41,553 nucleotides of DNA from Pseudomonadota bacterium. Its GTDB lineage: Bacteria; Pseudomonadota; Gammaproteobacteria; Enterobacterales; Enterobacteriaceae. The notes under the pieces were generated by a model. It saw nothing but the letters and a program-made list of their open reading frames with translations. It made no database searches and was not told the DNA's origin. A program made the position numbers and the translations under genes. The stretch covers positions 1 through 41,553 of the forward strand of contig JAGTSE010000056.1 in the NCBI GenBank assembly GCA_018261615.1. The letters are read 5' to 3'. This document shows positions 40,891 to 41,553 of this stretch, piece after piece. Numbering within the stretch: position 1 is the first letter of the stretch; every line of letters begins with the position of its first letter.

Positions 40891-41409
40891 ATTTTTGACT
40901 CAGCAGGGGGTCGAAGCCGCACCATCGCCACGTACTAGTCGCGACGCGTCTGAACGCGCGGATACAGCGTACCGCACTCTTTCCCCGTCCATCAATTTCC
41001 CTTTTTATTCAACTCCCGTAATGTCCCGGCTACGCCTTTTTTAAACAATCTGCATTCACTTTGTCGGGCGGCTAAATTTCAATACTGGAAAGCGCTACGC
41101 AAGATTCCAGCCAATATGTTCAGCTGGCATGCCGTTTCACGCACACTAGGAAATTCAAGAAACGATGGGGCCGACTTGATAACCCCCATCAACGAATAAA
41201 TTGCATACCTGAATTAATAGTGCGGCGCTTTACGGATGCCTTAGAGAGTTTATGCCCTGGCTTAACACGCTGAATATGTCACCCATTAAACATTCATCAT
41301 GATTATTTGCTCGTATACTTGATAAATTGCGTGAATAATTAAAGTTGTTTTCTCGTTTACTTTATAAGCGTAGAATTTTAATTCCTAATCTGAAACTGAA
41401 AAATTATGT

Positions 41410-41472
41410 ATGGCGATACCTATTTATTTATGGCTAAAGGATGACGGCGGAAATGATGTATACCCTAAATAA
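41410..41472 (+). pseudogene. hcp: Stub of the type VI secretion tube protein Hcp
   Basis: MAIPIYLWLKDDGGNDVY is the characteristic N-terminus of enterobacterial Hcp (about 160 residues when whole). After residue 18 the frame reads PK and a stop, where a dispersed repeat begins. The remainder is not visible in the window. Orphan Hcp copies are common near effector genes, and DUF4225 at the other end of the window belongs to the same world. Confidence 0.7.
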
Positions 41473-41553
41473 TTCGAGTTGCAGGAAGGCGGCGACGCAG
41501 TGACAAATTCGTCGGGAACGAATTTGCCCAACCGAAGGTTGGCCTCCGGTGAG
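41464..41553 (+). repeat. Dispersed intergenic repeat interrupting hcp (cut by window end)
   Basis: It begins CCTAAATAATTCGAGTTGCA, followed by GGAAGGCGGC, a string I recall from many enterobacterial intergenic regions. It continues with hairpins AAATTCGT / ACGAATTT and CCAACC / GGTTGG. It starts exactly where Hcp similarity stops. Confidence 0.5.

Noticed and set aside
1..41553. CRISPR arrays, rRNA or tRNA genes, integrase attachment sites
   Set aside because: I looked for regularly spaced repeats, cloverleaf-like segments with CCA ends and integrase-proximal duplications and saw none I could support.

Overview
The window reads as chromosomal DNA of an enterobacterium, most likely from the Enterobacter / Klebsiella / Citrobacter part of the family. 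The type I restriction enzyme matches the EcoKI family almost residue for residue over long stretches as I remember it. The phosphodiesterase matches GpdQ of Enterobacter (Klebsiella) aerogenes, and symE/symR, PqaA and Hcp are all enterobacterial. The species is inference. Most of the window is accessory DNA: several cargo modules separated by truncated genes and small repeats.

Layout. (1) 1-97: edge of an IS256-like element, then a DUF4225 gene (107-913). (2) 1310-12553: a complete NRPS-independent siderophore locus. A minus-strand operon runs aldolase, then pvsA, B, C, D and E in the gene order of the vibrioferrin cluster. It faces a plus-strand periplasmic binding protein across a Fur-box-like promoter. 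A TonB-dependent receptor with its own Fur box follows. Gene scars flank the locus: an SDR N-terminus on the left, and a LysR stub, GST C-terminus and SDR C-terminus on the right. (3) 13840-14460: a hexapeptide acyltransferase. (4) 14601-23400: an 'immigration control' block of symE/symR, hsdS, hsdM, hsdR and a TnpB-only IS605-type element, lying between inverted copies of a short palindromic repeat. A truncated HxlR regulator follows. (5) 24007-28985: a five-gene operon with a Ugp-like glycerol-3-phosphate ABC importer wrapped around the glycerophosphodiesterase gpdQ, preceded by a Pho-box-like site.

(6) 29435-36481 is the most unusual part. A LysR regulator is divergent from nine tightly packed genes: an unknown protein, an AfsA-type hotdog protein, a second unknown protein, a 4-oxalocrotonate tautomerase-like protein, a HAD-IB phosphatase, an MFS exporter, a carboxymuconolactone decarboxylase-like protein and a thiolase, with overlapping or nearly touching ends. 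AfsA is the signature enzyme of gamma-butyrolactone (A-factor type) signal synthesis in Streptomyces. With a thiolase, a phosphatase, an exporter and a dedicated regulator beside it, the set looks like a candidate pathway for a butanolide or butenolide-like small molecule in an enterobacterium. Its first five genes are visibly AT-rich. A 144-bp IS4-type MITE with a 10-bp target duplication sits inside what was the operon's intrinsic terminator.

(7) 36716-40490: aldo/keto reductase, alpha/beta hydrolase and a PqaA-family protein, all on the minus strand. (8) 40491-41553: a graveyard with a serine recombinase remnant, a perfect 16-bp palindrome, a membrane-protein fragment and a 20-codon stub of the type VI secretion protein Hcp cut by a dispersed repeat.

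Functionally the window groups iron acquisition, phosphate-ester scavenging, phage/DNA defence and a possible signalling or secondary-metabolite pathway. All family assignments come from reading motifs and remembered family features. No database search was run.
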